Assembly: GCA_903934925.1 (NCBI GenBank)
Contig: CAIZPS010000007.1
Location: 1 to 41,204, forward strand
Length of the DNA stretch: 41,204 nt
From: an uncultured bacterium
GTDB lineage: Bacteria; Actinomycetota; Actinomycetes; S36-B12
Reading direction: 5' to 3'
Part shown: positions 31,905 to 40,559 of the stretch, piece by piece
Position numbering within the stretch: the stretch's first letter is position 1
Layout: each line of letters starts with the position of its first letter
Program-made: the position numbers and the translations under genes
Notes under the pieces: model-generated
Database searches by the model: none
Seen by the model: only the letters and a program-made list of their open reading frames with translations
Told to the model about the DNA's origin: nothing

Positions 31905-33415
31905 CAGCGCGCCGCCCGGGATCGGTAGGCGACGTCCTTGCCGGTCACGCGCTCTGCAGCCAGGCGTCCGGAGATCAGGACCATCGGCACGCCCACGCCC
32001 GGCTGGGTGCCGGATCCGGTGAAGACGACGTTCTCGCCCCACATGTTGCCGGGTCGGAACGGGCCGGTCTGGAAGAAGGAGTGGGCCGATGCGAACGGGG
32101 CCCCGCGCTCCATTCCACGTGCCTGCCAGTCGAGTGGCGTGGTGACGTCAGCGACCTCCATGGCATCGCCGAAGCCGATATAGCCGCGGCTCTCCAGCGT
32201 GCGGATGACCTCCTCGGTGTACCGCGGCCCCATCGTCTTCCAGTCGATGTCGGCGTCGAGGTTCGGGGTGGGGAAGAGCACGTAGTAGATCTCCTTGCCG
32301 GGAGGTGCGAGATCCGGATCGGAGCGGGACGGGTTGGTGACGAGGAGGCTCGGGTCGCTCATGAGCTGCTGCTTGTCGATCAGCTCGTCGAAGACACCCG
32401 ACCACGATCGCCCGAAGTGGATGTTGTGGTGCGCGATCTTGCTGTACTTCGCGGACGATCCCGCGAGGAGCAGGTAGCACGAGGGGGAGTAGGTCAGGCG
32501 TCGAACACCCCACGGCTCGCGGCCGAGGAGATCGCGGTGGGCCACGGGCAGGTCGGGATTGAGCACCACCACGTCCGCGGGAATGCGCTCTCCGTCGACC
32601 GTGATGACGGCGGTTGCTCGGTCGCCCGCGGTCTCCACGCGTGCGACTTCGGTGTTGTAACGGAATCGCACCCCGTGCTTCTCGGCAGCGGCTGCCATGG
32701 CCGACGGCACGGCATGCATGCCGCCCTTGGGAAAGAACACACCTGCTACCGAGTCCATGTAGGCGATGACGGCGTAGATCGCCAGGGCGTCCTGCGGTGA
32801 GACCCCGGCGTACATCGCCTGGAAGGAGTAGATCCGCTCCGTGCGCGGATCCTTGAGGTACTGCCGGACCTTCGGCGTGAGTCGCCGGAATCCGCCGATG
32901 GCGACGAGGCGGGCGAGGTCGGGCGTGATCAGGTCGAACGGGGAGTCGATGTTGCGGTCGATGAAGTCGTTCATCTCGTAGCGGTAGAGCTTCGACACGA
33001 AGTCGACGTAGCGCCGGTAGCCGGCTGCCTCGTCCGGCCCGATGACCTGTTCGATCTCCGCGGCCATGCGATCGACGTCCGAGTGCACGTCCAGGACGGA
33101 TCCGTCGGGGAAGAAGGACCGGTAGAGCGGATCGACCGGCTCGAGCGTGAGCCAGTCGGACATCTCCTCACCGAGGCAGTCGAATGCGTCGGCGATGAGA
33201 TCGGGCATGGTGAGCACGGTCGGCCCAGTGTCGAAGCGGTAGGTGCCGTCGGCCACTTCCACGTCGAGTCGGCCGGCGCGACCACCGGGGATGGCGTCGC
33301 GTTCGACCACGGTGACGGAGCGTCCCGCACCCGCCAGGCGCATGGCCGCGGACAGACCGGCGAGCCCGGCTCCGACGACCACGACCTCATCGGTGGGTCC
33401 TTGGACGGTCCGCAT
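31901..33415 (-). CDS. crtI: Phytoene desaturase
   Basis: 504-residue FAD-dependent CrtI-type desaturase that turns phytoene into lycopene. The N-terminal FAD motif VVVVGAGLAG is at 11-20, followed by ERDAIPGGRAGRL and FDTGPTVLTMP; the C-terminal block GTQPGVGVPMVLISGRLAAE is the carotene oxidoreductase signature. ATG 33415 shares one base with the crtE stop (TGATG), and the stop overlaps crtB. It is distinct from the second CrtI-type gene at 36978-38468. Confidence 0.95.
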   Translation of the reverse strand: MRTVQGPTDEVVVVGAGLAGLSAAMRLAGAGRSVTVVERDAIPGGRAGRLDVEVADGTYRFDTGPTVLTMPDLIADAFDCLGEEMSDWLTLEPVDPLYRSFFPDGSVLDVHSDVDRMAAEIEQVIGPDEAAGYRRYVDFVSKLYRYEMNDFIDRNIDSPFDLITPDLARLVAIGGFRRLTPKVRQYLKDPRTERIYSFQAMYAGVSPQDALAIYAVIAYMDSVAGVFFPKGGMHAVPSAMAAAAEKHGVRFRYNTEVARVETAGDRATAVITVDGERIPADVVVLNPDLPVAHRDLLGREPWGVRRLTYSPSCYLLLAGSSAKYSKIAHHNIHFGRSWSGVFDELIDKQQLMSDPSLLVTNPSRSDPDLAPPGKEIYYVLFPTPNLDADIDWKTMGPRYTEEVIRTLESRGYIGFGDAMEVADVTTPLDWQARGMERGAPFASAHSFFQTGPFRPGNMWGENVVFTGSGTQPGVGVPMVLISGRLAAERVTGKDVAYRSRAARW

Positions 33416-34485
33416 CAGAAGGTCCTCCGTGTCGCTGCGTGTGCCAGGCCGGTCAGGACCTCATGGGCTGTTGGGTCGAGCGGTGCGGTGTCCAAGGAGG
33501 CGAGGGATTGAGTGAGAAGCGCGTCGATCATCTGCTCGGTGTGGTCGAGGGCACCGGTCTCAGTGATGATCGCCCGTAGCTCGGCTACACCGGACGCATC
33601 GAGCCCCGGATCGCCGAGGTGACGACGGATGGCGGACGCCTGCTCGGGGGAGCTGCGCTCGACGGCGGTGGCGATCAGGACCGTGCGCTTGCCCTCGCGC
33701 AGGTCGTCACCTGCCGGCTTGCCCGTCTGCTCCGGATCGCCGAACACGCCGAGGATGTCGTCGCGCAGCTGGAAGGCCTCGCCGAGCGGCAGTCCGTAGC
33801 CGGAGTAGGCGGCCAGGACGGTGTCGGGTGCGTCGGCGAGTGCGGCACCAAGATGCAGGGGGCGCTCGATCGTGTACTTGGCCGACTTGTAGCGCACGAC
33901 CTGCAGGGCCCGCTCGACGGAACCGCCACCCCGAGCCTGCTCGAGGAGGTCGAGGTACTGGCCAGCCATGAGCTCGGTGCGCATCTCGTCGTACACGGCC
34001 TTGGCCCGCGCCATCGTCGCGGGGGCGAAGGAGCAGCCGAAGATCACCTCATCGGCCCACGACAGGCACAGGTCGCCGAGCAGGATCGCGGCCCCGACCC
34101 CGAAGTCCTCGGGTGAGCCCAGCCACTGCTCGTCGCGGTGCACGCCGGCGAATCGTCGGTGGGCGGCAGGCAGGCCGCGGCGGGTGTCCGAGCCGTCCAT
34201 CACGTCGTCGTGAATGAGGGCACAGGCCTGCAGGAACTCCAGACCTGCGGCTGCGGTCATCGCCTGCTCGTCCTGATCGGGATCCCCGCCGGCGCCACGC
34301 CAGCCCCAGTAGGCGAAGGCCGGGCGCAGCCTCTTGCCCCCGGCGAGCAGGGCGCTCAGGGCATCGACGAGCGGTGCGAGGTCCGGGCTGACCGCGGTGA
34401 GGACGTCCGACTGGCGGGCGATGGTCCGGTCGACGACCCCCTGGACCCGGGCGCGCAGGTCGGCGGCGTCGAGGTCGGCGGTCAC
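33415..34485 (-). CDS. crtE: Geranylgeranyl diphosphate synthase
   Basis: 356-residue trans-isoprenyl diphosphate synthase. The first Asp-rich motif is DDVMD (93-97) and the second RDDILGVFGD (241-250); GGKRLRP at 49-55 binds isopentenyl diphosphate. Residues before the first motif (about 87-92, LQACALI) suggest a medium-chain C20 product, in line with its place at the head of crtE-crtI-crtB. GTG 34485 is set by a leaderless -10 box. The neighbourhood has a prenyl synthase here in M. tuberculosis also (idsA2, Rv2173). Confidence 0.93.
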   Translation of the reverse strand: MTADLDAADLRARVQGVVDRTIARQSDVLTAVSPDLAPLVDALSALLAGGKRLRPAFAYWGWRGAGGDPDQDEQAMTAAAGLEFLQACALIHDDVMDGSDTRRGLPAAHRRFAGVHRDEQWLGSPEDFGVGAAILLGDLCLSWADEVIFGCSFAPATMARAKAVYDEMRTELMAGQYLDLLEQARGGGSVERALQVVRYKSAKYTIERPLHLGAALADAPDTVLAAYSGYGLPLGEAFQLRDDILGVFGDPEQTGKPAGDDLREGKRTVLIATAVERSSPEQASAIRRHLGDPGLDASGVAELRAIITETGALDHTEQMIDALLTQSLASLDTAPLDPTAHEVLTGLAHAATRRTF

Positions 34486-34491
34486 ACCGCG

Positions 34492-34497
34492 AGCCTA
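34492..34497 (-). promoter_or_regulatory. -10 box, leaderless promoter of crtE-crtI-crtB
   Basis: TAGGCT on the minus strand, 6 nt before GTG 34485. The metF -10 box on the other strand is only 28 bases away, so the -35 regions of the two divergent promoters overlap. Confidence 0.65.
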
Positions 34498-34525
34498 CGG
34501 GCAGGACCCCGGATGCGCCGCCCCG

Positions 34526-34531
34526 TAGTCT
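34526..34531 (+). promoter_or_regulatory. -10 box, leaderless promoter of metF
   Basis: TAGTCT, 6 nt, then ATG 34538, without a Shine-Dalgarno sequence. Confidence 0.65.
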
Positions 34532-34537
34532 GGGCGC

Positions 34538-35431
34538 ATGTCGGCCGCCCTGGATCTCGGTGAGGTGTTGTCGTCGGGTCGCCGGTCCTTCTCGTTCGAG
34601 CTGTTCCCGCCGAAGTCGGAGGACGGCGAACGGGTGCTCTGGCAGACCGTGCGGGAGATCGAGGCGCTGCGACCCACGTTCGTATCCGTCACGTACGGCG
34701 CCGGGGGTTCGACGCAGGATCGCACGGTCCGGCTCACCGGCGAGATCGCGCGCGACACCACGCTCACTGCTGTGGCGCACCTCACGTGCGTGGGCGCCTC
34801 CCGAGACGACCTCCGCTCCGTCATCGGGCAGTACGCCGCCGAGGGCGTGCGCACTGTCCTGGCGCTCCGCGGGGATCCGCCGACCGGGCTGGGTACCTCC
34901 TGGCAGCCGCATCCCGGCGGCCTGGATCACGCGGTCGAACTCGTCGAACTCGTGCGCAGCCTCGGATCGTTCAGCGTTGGTGTCGCGGCCTTCCCGGAGG
35001 GGCATCCGGAGTCGTCAAGCCTCGAGCACGACGCCCGCGTGCTGGCCATGAAGCAGCAGGCGGGGGCCGACTTCGCGATCACGCAGCTGTTCTTCCGCGT
35101 GGAGGACTACGTGCGCATGCGCGACATGGCGTCCGCTGCAGGCTGCACGATGCCGATCATCCCGGGAATCATGCCCGTCACGAACGTGGCGCAGATCGAG
35201 CGCTTCGCCGCTCTGTCCGGAGCAGCGTTCCCTGCCCACCTCGCCGAGCGCTTCCATGCCGTCGCCGACGATGCGGAGGCCGTCCTCGAACTCGGTGTCG
35301 AAGTCGCTGCCGACATGTGCCAGCGGCTCCTCGACGTCGGTGCTCCCGGACTGCACTTCTACACCCTCAATCGGTCCCGATCGACAATCGAGGTCTACGA
35401 GGCCCTGGGCCTCGATGCTCTGACCGGTTAG
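34538..35431 (+). CDS. metF: 5,10-methylenetetrahydrofolate reductase
   Basis: 297-residue FAD enzyme giving 5-methyltetrahydrofolate for methionine synthesis. Visible signatures: FELFPPKS with the catalytic Glu21, VTYGAGGSTQDRT, LALRGDPP and the long TIM-barrel alternation of strands and helices; QLFFRVEDY near residue 185 belongs to the folate-binding region. Length is normal for bacterial MetF. It corresponds to Rv2172c next to the prenyl synthase gene. The following antiporter gene starts 45 bases later. Confidence 0.95.
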   Translation: MSAALDLGEVLSSGRRSFSFELFPPKSEDGERVLWQTVREIEALRPTFVSVTYGAGGSTQDRTVRLTGEIARDTTLTAVAHLTCVGASRDDLRSVIGQYAAEGVRTVLALRGDPPTGLGTSWQPHPGGLDHAVELVELVRSLGSFSVGVAAFPEGHPESSSLEHDARVLAMKQQAGADFAITQLFFRVEDYVRMRDMASAAGCTMPIIPGIMPVTNVAQIERFAALSGAAFPAHLAERFHAVADDAEAVLELGVEVAADMCQRLLDVGAPGLHFYTLNRSRSTIEVYEALGLDALTG

Positions 35432-35476
35432 CGAGCACGTCAGCAGGCGCGGCACAGACGGAAGGCGGGGCCGGCG

Positions 35477-36994
35477 ATGTCACTCGAGGGGCTGGCGAGC
35501 GCTTCGCTGGTCGGCGCGCTGATCGTCCTCGTCTCTGTGGTCGGGGTTCGGCTGGCTGGTCGGCTCGGTGTGCCGGGTCTGCTGCTGTACCTGCTCCTCG
35601 GCCTCGTCCTGGGAGCGATCTTCCCCGGCCTGCATATGGACAACGCCGAAATGGCCACCGTGCTGGGCTACGCCGCCCTCATTCTGATCCTCGCGCAGGG
35701 TGGTCTGACGACGCGGGTGGAGGAGCTGCGGCCGGTGATGTGGCCCGCCATCGCGCTGGCGTCCGTCGGGGTAGCGGTGAGCATCGCCGTCGTCGCTCTA
35801 CCGCTCGTGTGGTGGTTCGGAGTCTCCACCCAGACGGCCATCATCATCGGGGCCGTCCTTGCCGCTACCGACGCCGCTGCGGTCTTCTCGGTCATGCGGC
35901 GCATGCGTCTGTCCAGCCGCGTGCGGACTCTCCTCGAGGCGGAGGCCGGATTCAACGATGCGCCGGTGGTCGTTCTCGTCATCGTCGTCTCGAGTGGATC
36001 CTTCGGCGAGATGCCGTGGTGGCAGGTTCCGCTGCTCGTCCTCGCCGAGCTGATCGGCGGAGCGGTCGTCGGCGTCGCCGTGGGCTTCCTCGGCCGCTGG
36101 CTCCTTCCGCGCCTCGCCCTGCCCGCAGTCGGTCTCTATCCGATCGCGGCTCTGGCGCTGCTCGTGGGCGCCTACGGGCTCGCGAGCGTCGCGCACACGT
36201 CCGGCTTCCTCGCGGTCTACGTCTCCGCGGTGATCATCGGATCTGCTGCGCGGCTGCCCCACCGGCGCTCGATCGTCGGATTCGCCGACGGCCTCGCGTG
36301 GATCGCCGAGATTGGCCTGTTCTTCATGCTCGGTGCCCTGGCCGAGGTCAGCAGCCTGCCTGCGGCGATTCCCCTCGCCCTCGTCGTCACCGCCCTCATC
36401 CTGCTCGTGGCCAGGCCGCTGGCCTCGGTGGTCTCGCTCGCACCGTTCCGGGAGAGTCGCGCCGTCATCGCCTTCACGTCGATTGCCGGACTGCGTGGTG
36501 CTGTGCCGATCGTCTTCGCGGCCATACCGCTCGGCCTCGGCGTACCGGGTGCACAGCTCATGTTCGACGTGACCCTCATCGTCACGCTCATCCTGATGCT
36601 TGTACAGGTCCCCGTGATCCGTATCGCCGGTGAACGCCTCGGCATAGTGGCGCGACACGAGGCTGTCGAACTGGAGTTGGAGAGCGCGCCGCTGGACGGC
36701 ATGCGCGCACAGGTGCTGGGCATCGAGGTGCCTGCGGAATCCGGACTCGTGGGCACGTTCGTGACAGAGATCGGACTTCCCGACGGCGCGGTCATCTCGC
36801 TCATCGTCCGTGGCGACGCGCCGATCGTCCCGGATGCGAACAGCCGCTTCCGAGCGGGTGATCGCATCCTCATGGTGACAACGGAGGAGGCGCGCGCCGG
36901 TGCGGAACGACGTATGCGCGCCGTCGCCCGGAGGGGTCGTCTCGCCGGCTGGCTCGCGTCGGTGGGACCAGAAGCGGTCAGGCGCGCGGAATGA
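35477..36994 (+). CDS. CPA1-type cation/proton antiporter with C-terminal TrkA-C domain
   Basis: 505 residues with about twelve membrane helices (1-395). The ion-site Asn160-Asp161 pair lies in AGFNDAPVV, and Asp132 lies in AATDAAAVF, as in the NhaP2/CvrA branch of CPA1. The C-terminal about 400-480 is a TrkA-C/RCK-C ligand-binding domain (VLGIEVPAESGLVG, GAVISLIVRGDAPIVPD, FRAGDRILMV), which in this branch often gates K+/H+ exchange and may bind cyclic di-AMP. ATG 35477 has GAAGGCGGGG upstream. Its end overlaps the convergent desaturase gene by 17 bases. Confidence 0.88.
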   Translation: MSLEGLASASLVGALIVLVSVVGVRLAGRLGVPGLLLYLLLGLVLGAIFPGLHMDNAEMATVLGYAALILILAQGGLTTRVEELRPVMWPAIALASVGVAVSIAVVALPLVWWFGVSTQTAIIIGAVLAATDAAAVFSVMRRMRLSSRVRTLLEAEAGFNDAPVVVLVIVVSSGSFGEMPWWQVPLLVLAELIGGAVVGVAVGFLGRWLLPRLALPAVGLYPIAALALLVGAYGLASVAHTSGFLAVYVSAVIIGSAARLPHRRSIVGFADGLAWIAEIGLFFMLGALAEVSSLPAAIPLALVVTALILLVARPLASVVSLAPFRESRAVIAFTSIAGLRGAVPIVFAAIPLGLGVPGAQLMFDVTLIVTLILMLVQVPVIRIAGERLGIVARHEAVELELESAPLDGMRAQVLGIEVPAESGLVGTFVTEIGLPDGAVISLIVRGDAPIVPDANSRFRAGDRILMVTTEEARAGAERRMRAVARRGRLAGWLASVGPEAVRRAE

Positions 36995-38468
36995 GGTCGG
37001 CGACGATCTCCGCGCCCATGCCCACCAGCGGAAGCCCGCCGCCTGGGTGCGCGGAGCCTCCGACCAGGAACAGCCCCGGCACCGGAGATCTGTTGGCCGG
37101 GCGTTGGAACGCTGCGCGGGGGCCGTTGCTGGAAGAGCCGTAGATCGACCCGCCGGGGGCCCTCGTCGTGCGCTCGAGATCAGCGGGCGTGCGCAGTTCG
37201 CGCCACAGGATACGATCGCGAATGTCGGTGCCGCGTGCGGCGAGCAGTGCGAGCAGGTGGTCGGCGTAGGCCTCGGCTGCTTCGGGAGCTGACCAGTCGA
37301 CTGTGCCTTCTCGTCCGTCTCCGTTGCGGGGGGTGTTCACCAGGATGAACCAGGCCTCGGAGTCCTCGTTGGGCCGCATCAGTGGATCGTCGGGGACGCA
37401 CGCGTAGATCGCTGGGTCCTGCGCTGCGTGTGGAGCGCGGCCGAAGATGGCATCGAACTCGCCGTCGTAGTCGGCAGGGAACCACACGTTGTGATGGTGG
37501 ATGCCCGGGGTGCGTCCGCGGACGGCAAGGAGCATGACGAAGCCCGCCAGTGCTGGCGTTGCCTTCTCCAGGGCGCGGGCGGGCTTGCGGGCAGCAGGGT
37601 CCTTGACGAGGTCCTGATAGAGGTGATGGGCGTCTACATTCGCAATGACCACGTCCGCTTCGCATACGTCACCGCTGGCCAGCCGCACGCCAGCAGCGCG
37701 CCCGTCGCGCATGACGACCTCGACGACGTCCTGGCCCAGCCTGATGTCGACGCCGCGCTCGTCGCAGCGTTTCGCCAGGGCGTCGGCGAGCGTGCCGACA
37801 CCGCCACCGAGGTGCCATGCCCCGAATGTCTGCTCCATGTAGGGGATGGTGGCGAAGACGGCGGGTGCACGGCGAGGGTCGGAGCCGGAATACGTCGCGT
37901 AGCGGTCCAGCACCTGGCGTAGGCGAGGGTCGGCCAGGTACTCGCGGCCGAGCTCCCGCAGGGTCGTGCGCGGGGCGACCGTGCGCACGGCCGAGGGCGA
38001 GGCGACCTTCAGCAGTGTGCGCCAGCCGTCGAGCGGGGACTGGAGGAAGGGTTCTCGGGTGAGTCGCCACATCTGGCCACCGCGCTCGATGAGACGCCGC
38101 CAGTCGTCGGCCGCGGATCCCCCGAACGCCTCGCCGAAGGCCCGTGCGGCCCGGGCCGGGTCGACTCCGGGCACGACGACGTTGCTGCCATCGGCGAAGT
38201 GATACCCGAAGCCCGGTTCGACGGGCTGGAGGTCGACCGCCTCCTCCAGTGGTGCGCCCGTCTTCAGGAACAGGTCGCGGTACACCGCGGGCAGGGTGAA
38301 GAGGCTGGGCCCGGTATCGAAGGCGAATCCATCGCGACGGTAGGTGTGCAGCTTGCCGCCCACGCGGGCGCCCTGCTCCATGATCGTGACGTCGTGGCGG
38401 CGCACCGCGAGTCGTGCGCCGACGGCGAGTCCGCCGACCCCGGCGCCGATCACCAGGATGCGGCTCAT
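36978..38468 (-). CDS. Second CrtI-type carotenoid desaturase/ketolase, CrtD-like
   Basis: 496-residue FAD oxidoreductase of the CrtI family. The N-terminal GAGVGG (8-13) is followed by MEQGARVGGKLHTY and FDTGPSLFTLP; the C-terminal is VGGSAHPGGGLPLVGMGAE. It is no closer than a paralogue to the crtI at 31901. Its operon holds cruF and a glycosyltransferase, the partners of CrtD (3',4'-desaturase of hydrated carotenoids) in Deinococcus and cyanobacteria, which makes CrtD likely; a CrtO-type ketolase is the alternative. ATG 38468 overlaps the glycosyltransferase stop by four bases. No -10 box of its own is evident. Confidence 0.82.
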   Translation of the reverse strand: MSRILVIGAGVGGLAVGARLAVRRHDVTIMEQGARVGGKLHTYRRDGFAFDTGPSLFTLPAVYRDLFLKTGAPLEEAVDLQPVEPGFGYHFADGSNVVVPGVDPARAARAFGEAFGGSAADDWRRLIERGGQMWRLTREPFLQSPLDGWRTLLKVASPSAVRTVAPRTTLRELGREYLADPRLRQVLDRYATYSGSDPRRAPAVFATIPYMEQTFGAWHLGGGVGTLADALAKRCDERGVDIRLGQDVVEVVMRDGRAAGVRLASGDVCEADVVIANVDAHHLYQDLVKDPAARKPARALEKATPALAGFVMLLAVRGRTPGIHHHNVWFPADYDGEFDAIFGRAPHAAQDPAIYACVPDDPLMRPNEDSEAWFILVNTPRNGDGREGTVDWSAPEAAEAYADHLLALLAARGTDIRDRILWRELRTPADLERTTRAPGGSIYGSSSNGPRAAFQRPANRSPVPGLFLVGGSAHPGGGLPLVGMGAEIVADLIPRA

Positions 38469-39664
38469 CGCGCGGGGTCCGCTGCCGCAGGCACGACGGC
38501 GCGGCCCTTCCAGGTGTTCGCCCCGCGCAGATGACGCTGCCATGACATCGCGTTCAGGGCGACGAATGCCGTGATGGACGCGGGGTGGGCCAGGATGTCG
38601 GGAAGAACGCGACCACCGGTGCGACGCGCCACCATGGCGCGGCTGGCCACGCCGGAGGCGTAGCCCAGCAGCGCGATGCTGCGCGTGCGGGAAGACCGTG
38701 AGGTCGTGGCAGCCACCGCGGGCACCACGTACGCGAGCGTCAGCAGCGCGTTGACGCCGAGGCTGCCCGCAGGACCATTGAACGCGTCCCACAGCGACTT
38801 GGTGTATCCGTCGATCACCTGACCTGTGCCGACGTACATGCGGCACCGAGCCAGTCCCGACCCGTCGACGGTTGCGGTGCGGAGTCCGGCGCGCTTGAAC
38901 GCGCGCATGAGGGCGATGTCCTCGAGAACCTCGGAGGCGACGGCTGTGTGGCCGCCGACGGACCTGTATGCGTCGGCATCGACCACGAGAAGTTGGCCGT
39001 TCGCCGCGGACAGTGACGGTCGGGTGGAATTCTCCGCCCATCGCAGCGGCATGGTGGCAGCCCACGACCAAGTCACCAGGGGCTGGACGAGTCGCTCGAG
39101 CCAGGTGACTGCCTCTTGTCGAGGGTAGGGCGCGACCATGGTGAAGCCGTCTTCACGGAGAGTGTCGACGAGGGCGGTGACGGCGTGCGTCGACAACTCG
39201 ACGTCCGCGTCGACGAACGCGAGAATGGAGCCGGTCGCGGCATCGGACAGTCGCTGGCACGCCCACGTCTTGCCGAGCCAACCCCGGGGAGGGTCGGCAT
39301 CCGGCTCCGTGAGGATCGTGATGCGTGCGTCACCTCGGGCGGCATCCTGCGCGACCGCATTCGTTCCATCACTCGAACCGTCGTCGAGGACGATGACCTC
39401 CAGGTCGATCGTGTGCTTGCCAGCGCTGCACTCCTGCATCACAGCGGACTGCAGGGTGGTCGCAATCGTCGCCACCTCGTTGCGCGCGGGAATCAGGATG
39501 CTCACGCGCTCGCGGGGTTGCATGTCCGACGGTTTAGGCGTCGTTGGTCGCGCCACGGGTCGACGCAGGTGGCGAAGGTTCACAGCGGTGTGCACTGCGA
39601 TGCCGAATGCGGCGAGGGAGCCGGCGAGCACCAGCCCGCGCCCGAGTGTCGGTGCCGCCTTCAT
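38465..39664 (-). CDS. Family 2 glycosyltransferase, CruG-like, in the carotenoid operon
   Basis: 399-residue membrane glycosyltransferase. An N-terminal hydrophobic segment (about 8-28) anchors it. The GT2 core starts at VSILIPARNE, with LDDGSSDGT, the metal-binding VDADVE (DxD), EDIALMRAFKRAG and RCRMY. C-terminal hydrophobic stretches and the ending NTWKGR match the CruC/CruG-type carotenoid glycosyltransferases rather than cell-wall enzymes. It would put a sugar on a hydroxyl made by CruF. ATG 39664 lies in the first copy of a tandem repeat that duplicates the cruF stop and this start. Confidence 0.82.
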   Translation of the reverse strand: MKAAPTLGRGLVLAGSLAAFGIAVHTAVNLRHLRRPVARPTTPKPSDMQPRERVSILIPARNEVATIATTLQSAVMQECSAGKHTIDLEVIVLDDGSSDGTNAVAQDAARGDARITILTEPDADPPRGWLGKTWACQRLSDAATGSILAFVDADVELSTHAVTALVDTLREDGFTMVAPYPRQEAVTWLERLVQPLVTWSWAATMPLRWAENSTRPSLSAANGQLLVVDADAYRSVGGHTAVASEVLEDIALMRAFKRAGLRTATVDGSGLARCRMYVGTGQVIDGYTKSLWDAFNGPAGSLGVNALLTLAYVVPAVAATTSRSSRTRSIALLGYASGVASRAMVARRTGGRVLPDILAHPASITAFVALNAMSWQRHLRGANTWKGRAVVPAAADPAR

Positions 39665-39711
39665 GTCGTCACCACTTCCATGCCGTCACCACTTCCATGC
39701 CGTCACCACTT
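39661..39711 (-). repeat. 17-bp tandem repeat (three copies) over the cruF stop and glycosyltransferase start
   Basis: Copies at 39661-39677, 39678-39694 and 39695-39711 (the first has two mismatches). On the minus strand each reads AAGTGGTGAC(G)GCATGG-like and contains both a TGA and an ATG. The cruF stop is in the distal copy, the real glycosyltransferase ATG in the proximal copy; the middle copy adds a spare TGA/ATG pair. Confidence 0.92.
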
Positions 39712-40503
39712 CGGCTGACTCCACAGGCGCCATAGGAAGGGGAAGACCACGAGTCCCATGGCGACCATGCCCCACAGTGCGACACCGGGTCGATCCCAGA
39801 AGACGAAGTTGGCGAGCACGTTTGACGCGTACACCCATATGAGCATGGTGGTCGGCACGGCATCGCCTGCGACCTTGCGAGGGAGGAAGTCGAGCACCCA
39901 CATCAAGGCGATGGCCGACAGCAGCCAGCCGAGGAAGTTCTGCAGGGGGATCCCCGGGATCCCGGGCAGTTCCCAGCCGATCTGGGTCCAGACCCAGTGG
40001 CCCTCGCCCACCATCTGGGGGTCGAGGAACAGGTCCCACGCTGCCAGTACGAGTCCGCCGACGAGGGCGACCCCGATCCGCGTGGTCGACAGTCGCTGGG
40101 CGGCCAGCAGGCAGGGGTAGGCCATCATGGACCACGCCAGCGGGATGACGACGGGCACGCCGAAGATGGTCGGGCCCAGCGTGCCGGTGTACTCGTAGTG
40201 ACCGAACGGGAACGATGTCGTGAGACCGACGCGCTCGATCAGCCATCCGAAGGCCAGTGTGATGGCGAGGTAGGCGGTGGCCCAGGCCACGCCCCGTGAT
40301 GCGAAGGCATGGGTGGCGCTGGCGAGGAAGAAGGTCACGACGGTCGCGATGGTCAGGGTCGTGCGTGCACCGTCGCCGACGAGGACCCAGACGATCTGGC
40401 CGAGAATCGTGAGCACCACGAACGCCCAGGGCAGGTAGGTGAGCCAGCCCGAGGGACCGCGTCCGCGATCCGAGCGGGGTCCGGTGTAGATCCTCATGCT
40501 CAC
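39703..40503 (-). CDS. cruF: Carotenoid 1,2-hydratase (CruF family)
   Basis: 266-residue integral membrane protein (about seven helices) of the CruF/Caroten_synth family. The conserved stretch SFPFGHYEYTG followed by FGVPVVIPLAWSMMAYP and the later AAWDLFLDPQM are family hallmarks. The family hydrates the 1,2 double bond of the open psi end of carotenoids (Deinococcus, cyanobacteria). The start is GTG 40503, set by a leaderless -10 box; ATG 40497 is an alternative two residues later. First gene of cruF-glycosyltransferase-crtD-like. It implies that lycopene is not cyclised at both ends. Confidence 0.9.
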   Translation of the reverse strand: MSMRIYTGPRSDRGRGPSGWLTYLPWAFVVLTILGQIVWVLVGDGARTTLTIATVVTFFLASATHAFASRGVAWATAYLAITLAFGWLIERVGLTTSFPFGHYEYTGTLGPTIFGVPVVIPLAWSMMAYPCLLAAQRLSTTRIGVALVGGLVLAAWDLFLDPQMVGEGHWVWTQIGWELPGIPGIPLQNFLGWLLSAIALMWVLDFLPRKVAGDAVPTTMLIWVYASNVLANFVFWDRPGVALWGMVAMGLVVFPFLWRLWSQPKW

Positions 40504-40509
40504 CCGCCG

Positions 40510-40515
40510 AGTCTA
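40510..40515 (-). promoter_or_regulatory. -10 box, leaderless promoter of the cruF operon
   Basis: TAGACT on the minus strand, 6 nt before GTG 40503. Confidence 0.6.
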
Positions 40516-40547
40516 GGCGTGGTCCCGCATCCCCGAGCGGCGCGCGT

Positions 40548-40553
40548 TACCGT
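40548..40553 (+). promoter_or_regulatory. -10 box, leaderless promoter of the mini-ORF and secreted protein
   Basis: TACCGT, 6 nt, then ATG 40560, the start of an 11-codon ORF rather than of the main gene. Confidence 0.5.
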
Positions 40554-40559
40554 GGGTGC

